Part shown: one piece after another, positions 48,959-58,128 of the stretch
How the letters are laid out: every line of letters begins with the position of its first letter
How positions within the stretch are numbered: position 1 is the first letter of the stretch
Source of the DNA: Intestinimonas massiliensis (ex Afouda et al. 2020)
GTDB lineage: Bacteria; Bacillota; Clostridia; Oscillospirales; Oscillospiraceae
Direction of reading: 5' to 3'
DNA: 64,000 nt
Assembly (NCBI RefSeq): GCF_900626285.1
Contig: NZ_LR131148.1
Location: 252,275-316,274 of the forward strand
Notes under the pieces: model-generated
What the model was told of the DNA's origin: nothing
Databases searched by the model: none
The model's input: the letters and a program-made list of their open reading frames with translations, nothing else
Translations under genes and position numbers: made by a program

Positions 48959-48987
48959 ATAATACACGATTTTTCTCCGTTTGTCAA
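48959..48987 (-). promoter_or_regulatory. Promoter of the ylxM-ffh operon
   Basis: Minus strand TTGACA (48987-48982), 17-nt spacer, TATTAT (48964-48959); a near-ideal housekeeping promoter 73 nt before ylxM. Confidence 0.88.
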
Positions 48988-49072
48988 GAGGGATTTTTCC
49001 CTGGCAGAGCGCGCATATTCTGGACCTTTTGGCAGAGACTATGGACGATTACCAAACAAGGAGGTCATCCAA

Positions 49073-50344
49073 TTGAAATACCGCATCCTGACCGCGGCGG
49101 TGACGGCGGCGCTGCTGCTCTCCGCCGCCCTGCCGGCCTCGGCCATCTTCTTCGACGAGGGGACGGAGGAGGTCCCCGTGGCCTACGATCTGGTGAAAAA
49201 TGCCCCCGCCGGGGAGCAGCTCACCTTTGCTCAGACCGACTTTCTCACCGACGGCGGTGAACTGGACGCCATCGTGATCTCCGCCCTGCCCGACAGCCAG
49301 GCGGGTACCCTGACCCTGGGCGGCCAGCTGCTGCGGGTGGGAGACGTGATTTCCATGGAGGCGGTGGACGGACTGACCTATACCGCAAAAGACGCCGTCA
49401 ATGCCTCTGCCGCACGGTTCAGGTTCCTGCCGGTGTTCAGCGACGGCATCAGCGGAGCGGAGACGTCGGCCGACCTGTTCCTGCTCACCGAGGAAAACGG
49501 GGCCCCGGTGGCCCGGGACCTGGAGCTGACCACCTATAAAAATGTAGCCATTACCGAGCGGTTCGACGGGGTGGACCCGGAGGGCGACCTTTTGACCTAC
49601 CACGTGGTGAAGAAGCCCGCCCGGGGGGCGGTCACCGTCCAGGAGGACGGCACCTTTGTCTACACCCCCTATGAGAATAAGACGGGGAAGGACACCTTCA
49701 CCTATGTGGCGGTGGACGAGATGGGCAATTCCTCCGATCCGGCCACGGTGAAGGTGAAGATCGAAAAGCCCGACACCAAGGTGACCTATTCCGACCTGGA
49801 CGGCGATCCCGCCCACAAGGCGGCCATCCGCCTGGCGGAGGAGGGCATCTTTGTAGGGGAGTGCATGAACGGGTCCTACTTCTTCCAGCCTGACGCACCT
49901 GTCACCCGAAGCCAGTTTGTGGCCATGGTGATGGATGCGGCGGGGCTGGACGCCCTGGAGGGGGTGGAGCGCACCGGCTTTGCCGACGATGAGGTCATCC
50001 AGACCTGGGCCAAGCCCTATGTGGCCTCCGCCCTGAAGAGCGGTCTGATCCAGGGCAGCCTGGACGGGGACGGCCAGGTGGTGTTCCGGGGGGAGGACAC
50101 GGTGACCGCCGCCGAGGCTGCGGTGCTGCTGGACCGGGCCCTTCAGGTCACCGATGTGGACGCCCAGACCTTTGCCGGGTCGGATACGCCGGCCTGGGCC
50201 GCCCAGTCGGCGGCCAACCTGTCCACCTGCGGGGTGCTGGACGGGGCGGACAGCCTGAGCACTCAGCTGACCCGTGGAGAGGCGGCCCAGCTGCTGTGCT
50301 CCGCGCTGGAGCTGCTGGACAGCCGGGATACCGGCTGGTTCTGA
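49073..50344 (+). CDS. Secreted SLH-domain protein with cadherin-like module
   Basis: A 423-residue surface protein. TTG start, 8 nt behind AAGGAGG. Signal peptide (MKYRILTAAVTAALLLSAALPASA). An N-terminal beta domain, a Big_9/cadherin-like module at about 150-245 (GVDPEGDLLTYHVVKKPARGAVTVQEDGTFVYTPYENKTGKDTFTY), then three S-layer-homology-like repeats (HKAAIRLAEEGIFVGE, TRSQFVAMVMDAAGLD, TRGEAAQLLCSALELLDS) that hold it to wall polymers. Own terminator follows. Function of the N-terminal domain unknown. Confidence 0.85.
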   Translation: MKYRILTAAVTAALLLSAALPASAIFFDEGTEEVPVAYDLVKNAPAGEQLTFAQTDFLTDGGELDAIVISALPDSQAGTLTLGGQLLRVGDVISMEAVDGLTYTAKDAVNASAARFRFLPVFSDGISGAETSADLFLLTEENGAPVARDLELTTYKNVAITERFDGVDPEGDLLTYHVVKKPARGAVTVQEDGTFVYTPYENKTGKDTFTYVAVDEMGNSSDPATVKVKIEKPDTKVTYSDLDGDPAHKAAIRLAEEGIFVGECMNGSYFFQPDAPVTRSQFVAMVMDAAGLDALEGVERTGFADDEVIQTWAKPYVASALKSGLIQGSLDGDGQVVFRGEDTVTAAEAAVLLDRALQVTDVDAQTFAGSDTPAWAAQSAANLSTCGVLDGADSLSTQLTRGEAAQLLCSALELLDSRDTGWF

Positions 50345-50350
50345 ACCGGG

Positions 50351-50382
50351 GGACCGGGCCTTTGGGGGCCCGGTCCTTTTTT
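50351..50382 (+). terminator. Terminator after the SLH gene
   Basis: GGACCGGGCC / GGCCCGGTCC stem followed by TTTTTT. Confidence 0.93.
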
Positions 50383-50414
50383 GGTGAGAGCGGACCAAAA
50401 AGGGGGAATGACGG

Positions 50415-50443
50415 TTGAGTATGGCGGGAAGGTATGTTATAAT
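50415..50443 (+). promoter_or_regulatory. Promoter of ddl-murF
   Basis: TTGAGT (50415-50420), 17-nt spacer, TATAAT (50438-50443), 57 nt before the ddl ATG. Confidence 0.82.
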
Positions 50444-50499
50444 ATAGTGTTAGCGCATATGATACTGGAGAGTACTTTTCTCTCTGACGAGGTGTGAAT

Positions 50500-51543
50500 A
50501 TGAAGATCGTTGTATTGGCCGGCGGCCTTTCCCCGGAGCGGAACGTGTCCCTTTCCACTGGCGCCATGGTGACGGAGGCCCTGCGGGGTCTGGGCCACCG
50601 GGCGGGACTGGTGGACCTGTTCTTCGGAACCGAGCAGTCGGACGAGGGCTTTTTCGACGCCCCGGTGCCCGAATCCTTCAAGAAGGTGAGCCGTCAGGCC
50701 CCCGACCTGGACCAGGTGCGCGCCAGCCGTCCCGGGGACAGCCGGAGCACCTTCGGCCCCCACGTGCTGGAGCTGTGCCAGATGGCCGACCTGGTGTTCC
50801 TGGCCCTCCACGGCTCCTGCGGCGAGGACGGCAGGGTCCAGGCCACGCTGGAGCTGATGGGGATCCCCTATACCGGCGCGGGCTACCTGGGCAGCGCCAT
50901 CGCCATGGATAAGGACATGACCAAGCGGCTGGTGGAGGACGTGGTGACCACCCCCGGCTGGAAGACGGTGGCGTACAAGGCCGAGGACATCGACGGCCTG
51001 GTGAAGAACGCCCGTCTGCCCCTGGTGGTGAAGCCGGTGGCAAGCGGCTCCTCCATCGGCGTGTCCATCGCCTATACCGCCGACGAGCTGCGGAAGGCCC
51101 TCACCGACGGTCTGGAGCTGGGCGGCCGCACGGTGCTGGAGGAGTACATCAAGGGCCGGGAGATCCAGGTGGGCATCCTGGAGGACAAGGCCCTGCCCTC
51201 CATCGAGATCATCCCCAAGGAGGGCTTTTACGACTACGCCAACAAGTACCAGCCCGGCGCGGCCCTGGAGGTGTGCCCGGCGGAGATCCCGGCGGAGACC
51301 GAGGAGAAGCTGCGCGCCGCCGCCCTGCGGGTGTATGAGACCCTGGGGCTGAGTGTCTACTCCCGGGCGGACTTCATCGTCACCGAGGACGGGGAGCCCT
51401 GGTTCCTGGAGATCAACACCCTGCCCGGCATGACCCCCACCAGCCTGCTGCCTCAGGAGGCGGCCGCGGTGGGCATCAACTACAACGAGCTGTGCCGCCG
51501 GATCGTGGAGGCCTCCCTGGAGGCCCGCCGGCAGGGCCGGTAA
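50500..51543 (+). CDS. ddl: D-alanine--D-alanine ligase
   Basis: A 347-residue ATP-grasp enzyme making the D-Ala-D-Ala end of the peptidoglycan stem. N-terminal VVLAGGLSPERNVSLSTG, ALHGSCGEDGRVQATLELMGIPYTG, ATP-grasp core PLVVKPVASGSSIGVSIA, EYIKGREIQVGIL, and EINTLPGMTPTSLLPQ (metal-binding, substrate omega region). ATG behind GACGAGGTG; an in-frame GTG lies two codons earlier. In one operon with murF, the next step in the pathway. Confidence 0.92.
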   Translation: MKIVVLAGGLSPERNVSLSTGAMVTEALRGLGHRAGLVDLFFGTEQSDEGFFDAPVPESFKKVSRQAPDLDQVRASRPGDSRSTFGPHVLELCQMADLVFLALHGSCGEDGRVQATLELMGIPYTGAGYLGSAIAMDKDMTKRLVEDVVTTPGWKTVAYKAEDIDGLVKNARLPLVVKPVASGSSIGVSIAYTADELRKALTDGLELGGRTVLEEYIKGREIQVGILEDKALPSIEIIPKEGFYDYANKYQPGAALEVCPAEIPAETEEKLRAAALRVYETLGLSVYSRADFIVTEDGEPWFLEINTLPGMTPTSLLPQEAAAVGINYNELCRRIVEASLEARRQGR

Positions 51544-51576
51544 CAGGACAGAAGAGAAGTAGAGAGGAAGCTAGTT

Positions 51577-52968
51577 ATGGAGCCCATGACCATAGGAGAG
51601 ATCCTGGAGGCAGTACACGGCAGCCTGCTGGGAGAGTTCGGTGACCTGAAGCGCACCGTCAGCCGGGTGGAGACCGACAGCCGTACCATCCACGCCGGAT
51701 CTCTGTTTGTGCCCCTGGTGGGGGAGCGGTTCGACGGCCACGCCTATATCAACGCCGCCCTGGAGGGAGGCGCCGCCGGGTGCTTCACCCAGCGGGAGCG
51801 GGAGAGCTATCTGCCGGGAAAATTCTATATCAAGGTGGATTCCACCCACAAGGCCCTGCGGGATCTGGCCAAGTACTACAAGGCCAAGTTCCCCATCCCG
51901 GTGATCGCCATCACCGGCTCGGTGGGCAAGACCACCACCAAGGACATGGTGGCGGCGGTGCTGGGTGAGAAGTACAGCGTGCTCAAGACTGAGGGCAACC
52001 TGAACAACGACATCGGGGTGCCCATGACCCTGCTGCGGCTGAAGCCGGAGCATCAGCTGGCGGTGCTGGAGCTGGGCATGAACCACGCCGGGGAGATCGA
52101 CTACCTCTCCGCTATTGTGGAGCCGGATGTGATCCTGATGACCAACATCGGGGATTCCCACATTGAGTACTTCGGCTCCCGGGAGAAGATCCTGGAGGCC
52201 AAGAGCGAGATCTTCCACCACGCCAAGGCGGACGCCCTGGCCATCATCAACGGGGACGATCCCCTGCTGAACACCCTGCCGGGCAAGCTGCCCTTCTCCT
52301 TCCTGCGGGTGGGAGCGGCCGAAAATCTGGACTACCGGGCCAGCGACCTGAGCAGCGACGGCAAGAGCCGGCTCACCTGCAAGGTGACCACTCCCCGGGG
52401 CCAGTTCCAGGTGGAGATCCCCGCCCTGGGGGAGCATATGATCTATCCCACCCTGATGGCCGCCGCCGTGGGGGAGCACTTCGGCCTCACCCCTGACGAG
52501 ATCGCCAACGGCGTGCTCCACTTTGCCCCCACCAAGATGCGGATGAACATCCTGCACCGTCAGGACGACATCACCATCCTCAACGACACCTACAACGCCA
52601 ATCCCCAGTCCATGCGGGCGGCGGTGGAGGTGCTCTCCAACGCCAAGGGCGGCTTCAAGGCGGCGGTGCTGGGTGACATGTTTGAGCTGGGCCCCCTGGC
52701 CCCCGCCCTCCACGCCGGCATCGGGGAGTACCTGGCCAAGGCCGGGATCAACTGCCTGGTAGCGGTAGGCGAGCTGGCCAAGCATATCTATACCGCCGCC
52801 AAGGAGGCGGGGGTGCCCCACTGCTTCTACTGCGAGACCAAGGAGAAGGCCAAGCCGGTGCTGGACGATCTGGTGCAGCCCCACGCCACCATCCTGGTGA
52901 AGGCCTCCCGGGGCATGGAGCTGGAGGAACTGGTGGAGTACCTGCTGACCATCACCAAAGAGGCATAA
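51577..52968 (+). CDS. murF: UDP-N-acetylmuramoyl-tripeptide--D-alanyl-D-alanine ligase
   Basis: A 463-residue Mur ligase that adds D-Ala-D-Ala to the UDP-MurNAc tripeptide. VETDSRTIHAGSLFVPLVGERFDGHAYI, ATP loop ITGSVGKTTTKDMVAAVL, LNNDIGVPMTLLRL, LELGMNHAGEI, NDTYNANPQSMRAAVEVL. 33 bp after ddl with GAGAGGAAG ribosome site. Co-transcribed with ddl, giving substrate and enzyme together. Confidence 0.95.
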   Translation: MEPMTIGEILEAVHGSLLGEFGDLKRTVSRVETDSRTIHAGSLFVPLVGERFDGHAYINAALEGGAAGCFTQRERESYLPGKFYIKVDSTHKALRDLAKYYKAKFPIPVIAITGSVGKTTTKDMVAAVLGEKYSVLKTEGNLNNDIGVPMTLLRLKPEHQLAVLELGMNHAGEIDYLSAIVEPDVILMTNIGDSHIEYFGSREKILEAKSEIFHHAKADALAIINGDDPLLNTLPGKLPFSFLRVGAAENLDYRASDLSSDGKSRLTCKVTTPRGQFQVEIPALGEHMIYPTLMAAAVGEHFGLTPDEIANGVLHFAPTKMRMNILHRQDDITILNDTYNANPQSMRAAVEVLSNAKGGFKAAVLGDMFELGPLAPALHAGIGEYLAKAGINCLVAVGELAKHIYTAAKEAGVPHCFYCETKEKAKPVLDDLVQPHATILVKASRGMELEELVEYLLTITKEA

Positions 52969-52999
52969 AAAAGGCCGCAGGACATTTGTCCTGCGGCCT
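52966..52999 (-). terminator. Terminator after mtnA
   Basis: AGGCCGCAGGAC / GTCCTGCGGCCT; the T-run lies on the minus-strand side, so it mainly ends mtnA but can also stop murF. A second GC hairpin (GGGCGCGCA/TGCGCGCCC) follows. Confidence 0.82.
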
Positions 53000-53026
53000 G
53001 GGCGGGCGCGCACTGCGCGCCCGTCC

Positions 53027-54016
53027 TTATCCGAACAGCTTCTGCAGATTCTCCTTGAAGGGCGGGTAGATGACCCCCTTCTCGGTGATGATGCCGGTGA
53101 CCAGACTGTGGTCGGTCACGTCAAAGGCGGGGTTGTACACCTCCACCGTCCTGGGGGCGGTCTGGACCCCGTACAGGGTGCGCACCTCGTCGGGGTCCCG
53201 CTCCTCAATGGGGATGCCGGAGCCGTCCGGGATGGACAGGTCGATGGTGGAGCAGGGGAGGGCCACATAGAAGGGTACCCCGTGATGGTGGGCGTTCACC
53301 GCCACCGAGTAGGTGCCGATCTTGTTGGCGAAGTCGCCGTTGGCCGCCATCCGGTCGCAGCCCACCACCACCATGTCGATCTTCCCCTTGGCCATCAGAC
53401 TGGCCGCCATATTGTCGGCGATCAGGGTGGCGGGGATATGGTCGGTGACCAGCTCATAGGCGGTGAGCCGGGCGCCCTGGAGCAGAGGCCGGGTCTCATC
53501 GGCGTAAACCATTTCTACTTTCCCCTGCTCGTGGGCCGCCCGGATAACACCCAGCGCGGTGCCGTAGCCGCCAGTGGCCAGAGCGCCTGCATTGCAGTGG
53601 GTGAGGATGCGGGCGTGGTCGGGGACCACCGCCGCACCGTAAAGGCCCATGGCCTTACACATAGCCACATCCTCCTGGTGGATGGCGACAGCCTCGGCGA
53701 TGAGGGTTTCCGGGTCACCATTGCAGTTCTCCGCCTTTTTGGCCATTCGCTCCAGGGCCCAGAACAGGTTGACAGCCGTGGGACGGCTGGCGGCCAGGGC
53801 TTCTTTGGCCTGCTTCAGGTCGGCACCCTCCAGGGCGGCCAGACAGTAGGCGTAGGCGGCGGTGACGCCGATGGCGGGGGCGCCCCGCACCACCATGGTG
53901 CGGATGGCGTCGATCACCGGCCGGTAGTCGGTATAGGGCAGCCAGACCTCCTCCACCGGGAGCTTGGTCTGATCCAGTAAGTAAAGGGTATTTCCTTCCC
54001 AACGAATCGCGTCCAT
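53027..54016 (-). CDS. mtnA: S-methyl-5-thioribose-1-phosphate isomerase
   Basis: A 329-residue aldose-ketose isomerase of methionine salvage, MTR-1-P to MTRu-1-P. Motifs: TMVVRGAPAIGVTAAYAY, LTHCNAGALATGGYGTALGVIRAA (catalytic Cys), ADETRPLLQGARLTAYEL, VVVGCDRMAANGDFANKIGTYSVA (catalytic Asp) and the C-terminal YNPAFDVTDHSLVTGIITEKGV. Start MDAIRWEGNTL behind GGAGGTC. No other methionine-salvage genes are in the window. A related ribose-1,5-bisphosphate isomerase is less likely. Confidence 0.93.
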   Translation of the reverse strand: MDAIRWEGNTLYLLDQTKLPVEEVWLPYTDYRPVIDAIRTMVVRGAPAIGVTAAYAYCLAALEGADLKQAKEALAASRPTAVNLFWALERMAKKAENCNGDPETLIAEAVAIHQEDVAMCKAMGLYGAAVVPDHARILTHCNAGALATGGYGTALGVIRAAHEQGKVEMVYADETRPLLQGARLTAYELVTDHIPATLIADNMAASLMAKGKIDMVVVGCDRMAANGDFANKIGTYSVAVNAHHHGVPFYVALPCSTIDLSIPDGSGIPIEERDPDEVRTLYGVQTAPRTVEVYNPAFDVTDHSLVTGIITEKGVIYPPFKENLQKLFG

Positions 54017-54047
54017 AGGAATGACCTCCATTCTTTGTTGCGGTTCC

Positions 54048-54076
54048 AATATAACACAACTGAGCGCGGGAGTAAA
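54048..54076 (-). promoter_or_regulatory. mtnA promoter
   Basis: Minus strand TTTACT (54076-54071), 17-nt spacer, TATATT (54053-54048), in the 66-bp divergent spacer with the ABC-F gene. Confidence 0.68.
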
Positions 54077-54082
54077 CATAAG

Positions 54083-55984
54083 ATGATCGATATCGCGGTC
54101 TCGAACCTGTCCAAGGAGTTCGAGGTAGGCAAAAAAATATTGGACGGCTTCACCTTCCAGGTGGACCAGGGGGAGCGTGTGGGCCTGCTGGGCAAGAACG
54201 GCGCGGGCAAGACCACCCTGTTCAAAATGCTCACCGGGGAGCTGGACTGGGACGAGGGGGAAATCCACATTGCCCCCGGCAAGGGCCTGGGGCTCATCTC
54301 CCAGATCCCGGTGTATCCGCCGGAGTACACCGTGGAGGATGTGCTCCAGACCGCCTTCCAGCGGCTCCACGACATGGAGAAGGAAATGGAGGAGCTGACG
54401 GAGCGGATGGCGGGGGACAGCGATCCCGCCCTGCTGCGCCGGTACGACGCCCTGACCGCCGCTTTCGAGGCGGGAGGCGGGTACGACACCACCACCCCCC
54501 TGAACAAGGTGTGCAACGGCCTGGAGATTTCCCAGGACATGCGGAACCAGCTTTTTTCCTCCCTGTCCGGCGGGGAAAAGACCCGGGTGAACCTGGCCCG
54601 GCTGATTCTGGAGGATACCGACATCCTCCTGCTGGACGAGCCCACCAACCACCTGGACCTGCGGGCCACCGAGTGGCTGGAGGAGTACCTGGACAAGTAC
54701 AAGGGCACCGTGCTGGCCATCTCCCACGACCGCTGGTTCCTGGACCGGGTGGTGAAGCGGATCATCGAGATCCAGGACGGCAAGGCGGAGTTTTACGCGG
54801 GCAACTACTCCTTCTATGTGGAGGAGAAGGAGCGCCGCTATCAGGAGAAGCTGAAGCAGTACGAGAAGGAGCAGGCCAAGATCGAGCAGCTGGAGAAGGC
54901 CGCCGAGCAGCTGCGGGTGTGGGCCTACTCCGGCATGGACAAGACCTTCAAGCGGGCCCAGTCCATGGAGCGGCGCATCGAGCGGATGCGCACCACCGAC
55001 AAGCCCACCAAGGAGCGCCGCCTGGACGTGAAGTTCGGGGAGCGGGAGTTCCGGGGGGACGAGGTGCTCACCATCAAGGAACTGAAAAAGTCCTTTGACG
55101 GCCGCACCCTCTTTGACCACGTCAATCTGGAGGTGGTGGGAGGCGAGCGCATCGGCCTCTTGGGCGACAACGGCACCGGCAAGTCCACCCTGCTGAAGAT
55201 CCTGCTGGGGGAGGAGGAGCCGGACAGCGGAAAGCTGCGGATGGGGCCCACTGTAAAGGTGGGCTACCTGCCGCAGATCATCCACTTTTCCCACCCGGAG
55301 CGCAACCTGGTGGATACCATGATCTACGATCAGGACTGCTCCACCCAGACCGCCCGCAACCGGCTGGCCGCCTTCAACTTCCGGGGGGAGGACGTGTTCA
55401 AGCCGGTGTCCGCCCTGTCCGGCGGCGAGCAGAGCCGCCTGCGGCTGTGCATGCTGATGGACGAGAAGATCAACCTGCTGATTTTGGACGAGCCCACCAA
55501 CCATCTGGATATCGCCAGCCGGGAGTGGATTGAGGACGCGGTGAGCGAATACGAGGGCAACCTGCTCTTCGTCTCCCATGACCGCTACTTCATCAAGCAG
55601 TTCGCCACCCGGATCTGGATGCTGGAGGACGGGCACATCACCGACTTCCGGGGCACCTTTGAGGAGTTCCGGGCGGCCCGGGAGCGGGCCAAGAATCAGG
55701 CGGCCGCCCCTGTGAAGGCGGAGCCGGAGAAGCCCAAAAAGGAGAAGCCCAAGCGCCCCGGCGGCACCAAGGAGCTGGAGAAGCAGGTGGCCGCGGCGGA
55801 GCGGGCGGTGGCCAAGGCGGAGGAGAAGCAGTATGAGCTGTCTCTCAAGGCCGAGGAGGTGGCCTCCAACTACCTGGAGCTCCAGAAGGTGTACGAGGAG
55901 CAGAAGGCCATGGAGGAGGAGATCGCCACCCTCTATACCCAGTGGGAGAAGCTGGCGGCGGAGCTGGAGGAGGCCAAGGGGTGA
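54083..55984 (+). CDS. ABC-F family ATP-binding protein
   Basis: A 633-residue soluble protein with two ABC domains and no membrane part. Walker A GKNGAGKTT and GDNGTGKST; signatures LSGGEKTRVNLARL and LSGGEQSRLRLCML; Walker B LLLDEPTNHLDLR and LILDEPTNHLDIA; the P-site linker (QEKLKQYEKEQAKIEQLEKAAEQLR) and a C-terminal coiled coil. ABC-F proteins act on the ribosome, releasing stalled translation or giving antibiotic protection. The Uup/YkpA-like layout favours a housekeeping role, not resistance. Overlaps the YdcF gene by 4 nt. Confidence 0.93.
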   Translation: MIDIAVSNLSKEFEVGKKILDGFTFQVDQGERVGLLGKNGAGKTTLFKMLTGELDWDEGEIHIAPGKGLGLISQIPVYPPEYTVEDVLQTAFQRLHDMEKEMEELTERMAGDSDPALLRRYDALTAAFEAGGGYDTTTPLNKVCNGLEISQDMRNQLFSSLSGGEKTRVNLARLILEDTDILLLDEPTNHLDLRATEWLEEYLDKYKGTVLAISHDRWFLDRVVKRIIEIQDGKAEFYAGNYSFYVEEKERRYQEKLKQYEKEQAKIEQLEKAAEQLRVWAYSGMDKTFKRAQSMERRIERMRTTDKPTKERRLDVKFGEREFRGDEVLTIKELKKSFDGRTLFDHVNLEVVGGERIGLLGDNGTGKSTLLKILLGEEEPDSGKLRMGPTVKVGYLPQIIHFSHPERNLVDTMIYDQDCSTQTARNRLAAFNFRGEDVFKPVSALSGGEQSRLRLCMLMDEKINLLILDEPTNHLDIASREWIEDAVSEYEGNLLFVSHDRYFIKQFATRIWMLEDGHITDFRGTFEEFRAARERAKNQAAAPVKAEPEKPKKEKPKRPGGTKELEKQVAAAERAVAKAEEKQYELSLKAEEVASNYLELQKVYEEQKAMEEEIATLYTQWEKLAAELEEAKG

Positions 55985-56613
55985 GAAAGAAGCAGTACTG
56001 CCACCCCTATGAGGGGAAGCGGAAGCCCCTGTGGCTCAAGGTGCTGCTGGGCCTGATCCTGGCCGGGGTGCTGGTTTTCGGCGCCCTGTTCGGGGCGGTG
56101 CTCTACGGCTCCTACGACCACATTCAGGGCGATCCCCGGGTGATGGTCATCCTGGGCTGCCAGGTGAAGCCCTGGGGGCCGTCGGTGCTGCTCCAGGACC
56201 GGCTGGACAAGGCGCTGGACTATCTGGAGGACCACCCGGATCTGACCATCGTGGTGTCCGGCGGCCAGGGAGCCGACGAGCCCGTCAGCGAGGCCCGGTG
56301 CATGTATGACTATCTGACGGAGCAGGGCGTGGACGGGGACCAGATCCTCATGGAGGATCAGTCCTCCAACACCTGGGAGAACATTCGATACACCCAGGAA
56401 CTGCTGCGGGAGAAGAATGTGGACACCGGCGAAGTGGTGGTGGTGTCCAACGGCTTCCACCTGACCCGGGTGCGGATGCTGTGGAGCCGGGCGTGGGAGG
56501 GAGAGTGCGCCCTGTCCACCCTGGCGGCACCCAGTTCCCACGTGCCCTCCCGTCTGAAGATGTATCTCCGGGAGCCCCTTGCCCTGGTGAAATCCTTTGT
56601 GTTCGACAGGTGA
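55981..56613 (+). CDS. YdcF/DUF218 membrane protein
   Basis: A 210-residue protein with one TM (KVLLGLILAGVLVFGALFGAVLY, about residues 18-40) and a DUF218/YdcF domain: VMVILGCQVKPWGPSVLLQDRLDKAL, IVVSGGQGADEPVSEA, ILMEDQSSNTWENIRY, VVVSNGFHLTRVRML. GTG start in the ABC-F stop (GTGA) behind GGAGGAGG. Family members bind nucleotides or take part in envelope synthesis; exact role unknown. Confidence 0.85.
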   Translation: MRKKQYCHPYEGKRKPLWLKVLLGLILAGVLVFGALFGAVLYGSYDHIQGDPRVMVILGCQVKPWGPSVLLQDRLDKALDYLEDHPDLTIVVSGGQGADEPVSEARCMYDYLTEQGVDGDQILMEDQSSNTWENIRYTQELLREKNVDTGEVVVVSNGFHLTRVRMLWSRAWEGECALSTLAAPSSHVPSRLKMYLREPLALVKSFVFDR

Positions 56614-56619
56614 TAGAGT

Positions 56620-57690
56620 TTGGATATGCAGGCAAAACTGAGCGCGCTGGATCTGCGCTTTTCCAACATCGAGGCCCAGCTGGGGGCGGGGGAGACCTAC
56701 GGGGACCCGGCTCTGGTGGCCAAACTGAATAAGGAGCAGCGGGAGCTGGAGCCGGTGGTCACCGCTTACCGGAGCTGGCTGCGCTGTCAGCAGGACATGG
56801 CAGACGCGGAGGAGCTGATGAGCGACCCGGAGCTGGGGGATATGGCCAAGGAGGAGTTCCAGCAGGCCAAGGAGGAGCAGGCCCGGCTGGAGAATGAGAT
56901 CCGCATCCTGCTGCTCCCCCGTGACCCCAACGACGACAAGAACGTCATCGTGGAGATCCGGGCCGGGGTGGGCGGCGAGGAGGCCGCCCTGTTTGCCCAC
57001 TCCCTGTTCCGCATGTACTCCATGTACGCCGACCAGCGCCGCTGGAAGGTGGAGGTGGACTCGGTGAACGAGACCGAGCTGGGCGGTGTGAAGGAGATCT
57101 GCTTCACCATCGAGGGGGACGGGGCCTACTCCCGCCTGAAGTTTGAGAGCGGGGTCCACCGGGTCCAGCGGGTGCCCGAGACCGAATCCGGCGGCCGCAT
57201 CCACACCTCCACCGCCACCGTGGCGGTGCTGCCCGAGGTGGATGAGGTGGACTTTGAGCTCAACCCCGCCGATATCGAGATGCAGGTGTTCCGCTCCTCC
57301 GGCGCGGGCGGCCAGCACGTGAACAAGACCTCCTCCGCCGTGCGGCTCATCCACAAGCCCACCGGCACGGTGGTGGAGTGCCAGCAGGAGCGCAGCCAGT
57401 TCCAGAACCGGGACAAGGCCATGCAGCTGCTGCGGTCCCGCCTGTACGAGGAGAAGGTGCGGGAGCAGGAGCAGGCGGTCACCGATGAGCGCCGCAGCCA
57501 GGTGGGCACCGGCATGCGCAACGAGCGCATCCGTACCTACAACTTCCCCCAGGGCCGGCTCACCGACCACCGCATCGGCCTGACCCTGTACAAGCTGGAG
57601 AGCGTCATGAACGGCGACCTGGACGAGATCATCGATTCCCTCATTACGGCCGACCAGGCCGAGCGGCTGAAACACAGCCAGGATATGTGA
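56620..57690 (+). CDS. prfA: Peptide chain release factor 1
   Basis: About 356 residues. Reads UAA/UAG and triggers peptide release; GGQ motif in RSSGAGGQHVNKTSSAV, and the PxT-equivalent region in VHRVQRVPETESGGRIHTSTATVAVLPE. Start is TTG at 56620, seven bases behind AGGTG, or the ATG two codons later. Coupled with the upstream YdcF gene. Complete length. Confidence 0.94.
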   Translation: MDMQAKLSALDLRFSNIEAQLGAGETYGDPALVAKLNKEQRELEPVVTAYRSWLRCQQDMADAEELMSDPELGDMAKEEFQQAKEEQARLENEIRILLLPRDPNDDKNVIVEIRAGVGGEEAALFAHSLFRMYSMYADQRRWKVEVDSVNETELGGVKEICFTIEGDGAYSRLKFESGVHRVQRVPETESGGRIHTSTATVAVLPEVDEVDFELNPADIEMQVFRSSGAGGQHVNKTSSAVRLIHKPTGTVVECQQERSQFQNRDKAMQLLRSRLYEEKVREQEQAVTDERRSQVGTGMRNERIRTYNFPQGRLTDHRIGLTLYKLESVMNGDLDEIIDSLITADQAERLKHSQDM

Positions 57691-57714
57691 GCATCATATA
57701 GGAGGTACACAACA

Positions 57715-57972
57715 ATGGAACTGATCATTCACTTTACCGCTATCCCGGAGAAGCTGTCTCTGGACGCGGTCAAATCCGACCTGGCCGACCTGCTGGAGGA
57801 CGACGGCTGGCTCACCGGTTCCGGCCCGGAGTTCATCGAGCTGGAGCTGGAGGACGAGAAGGTCAACCCCAAGTACGGTATCCTCACCGTGAAGAACTAT
57901 CTGCAGAAGGCGCAGTTTGCCCCCGATACCACCATCGAGCTGGCGGGCACGCCGGTGGGCATCTACGAGTAA
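57715..57972 (+). CDS. Small acidic hypothetical protein
   Basis: An 85-residue cytosolic protein, MELIIHFTAIPEKLSLDAVKSDLADLLEDDGWLTGSGPEFIE, ending AGTPVGIYE. Alpha/beta, acidic, no recognised domain. ATAGGAGGTA is a strong ribosome site. Follows prfA by 24 bp, so co-transcribed. Confidence 0.65.
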   Translation: MELIIHFTAIPEKLSLDAVKSDLADLLEDDGWLTGSGPEFIELELEDEKVNPKYGILTVKNYLQKAQFAPDTTIELAGTPVGIYE

Positions 57973-57988
57973 AAGGAGGAGCACCTTT

Positions 57989-58111
57989 ATGAAAATTGCC
58001 ATTGGGATTTTGAATGTGGTGGCGGGCGCCGCTCTGCTGGCGGCGGGCATCCTGACCATCGTGCAGCCCGGCCGGACCCGGCGCGTTATCCGCCGCCGCC
58101 GTTCTTTCTGA
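57989..58111 (+). CDS. 40-residue membrane microprotein
   Basis: MKIAIGILNVVAGAALLAAG then ILTIVQPGRTRRVIRRRRSF: one TM segment and a very basic cytosolic tail. AAAGGAGGAG precedes the ATG by 8 nt, 16 nt after the previous stop. Probably translated; function unknown. Confidence 0.6.
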   Translation: MKIAIGILNVVAGAALLAAGILTIVQPGRTRRVIRRRRSF

Positions 58112-58128
58112 GAAGCGGGGCGAGCAGC

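Noticed and set aside
54017..55636. Extension of mtnA upstream by over 500 codons antisense to the ABC-F gene
   Set aside because: The proper mtnA start at 54016 has GGAGG and its own promoter; the extension is antisense to a well-supported ABC-F protein.
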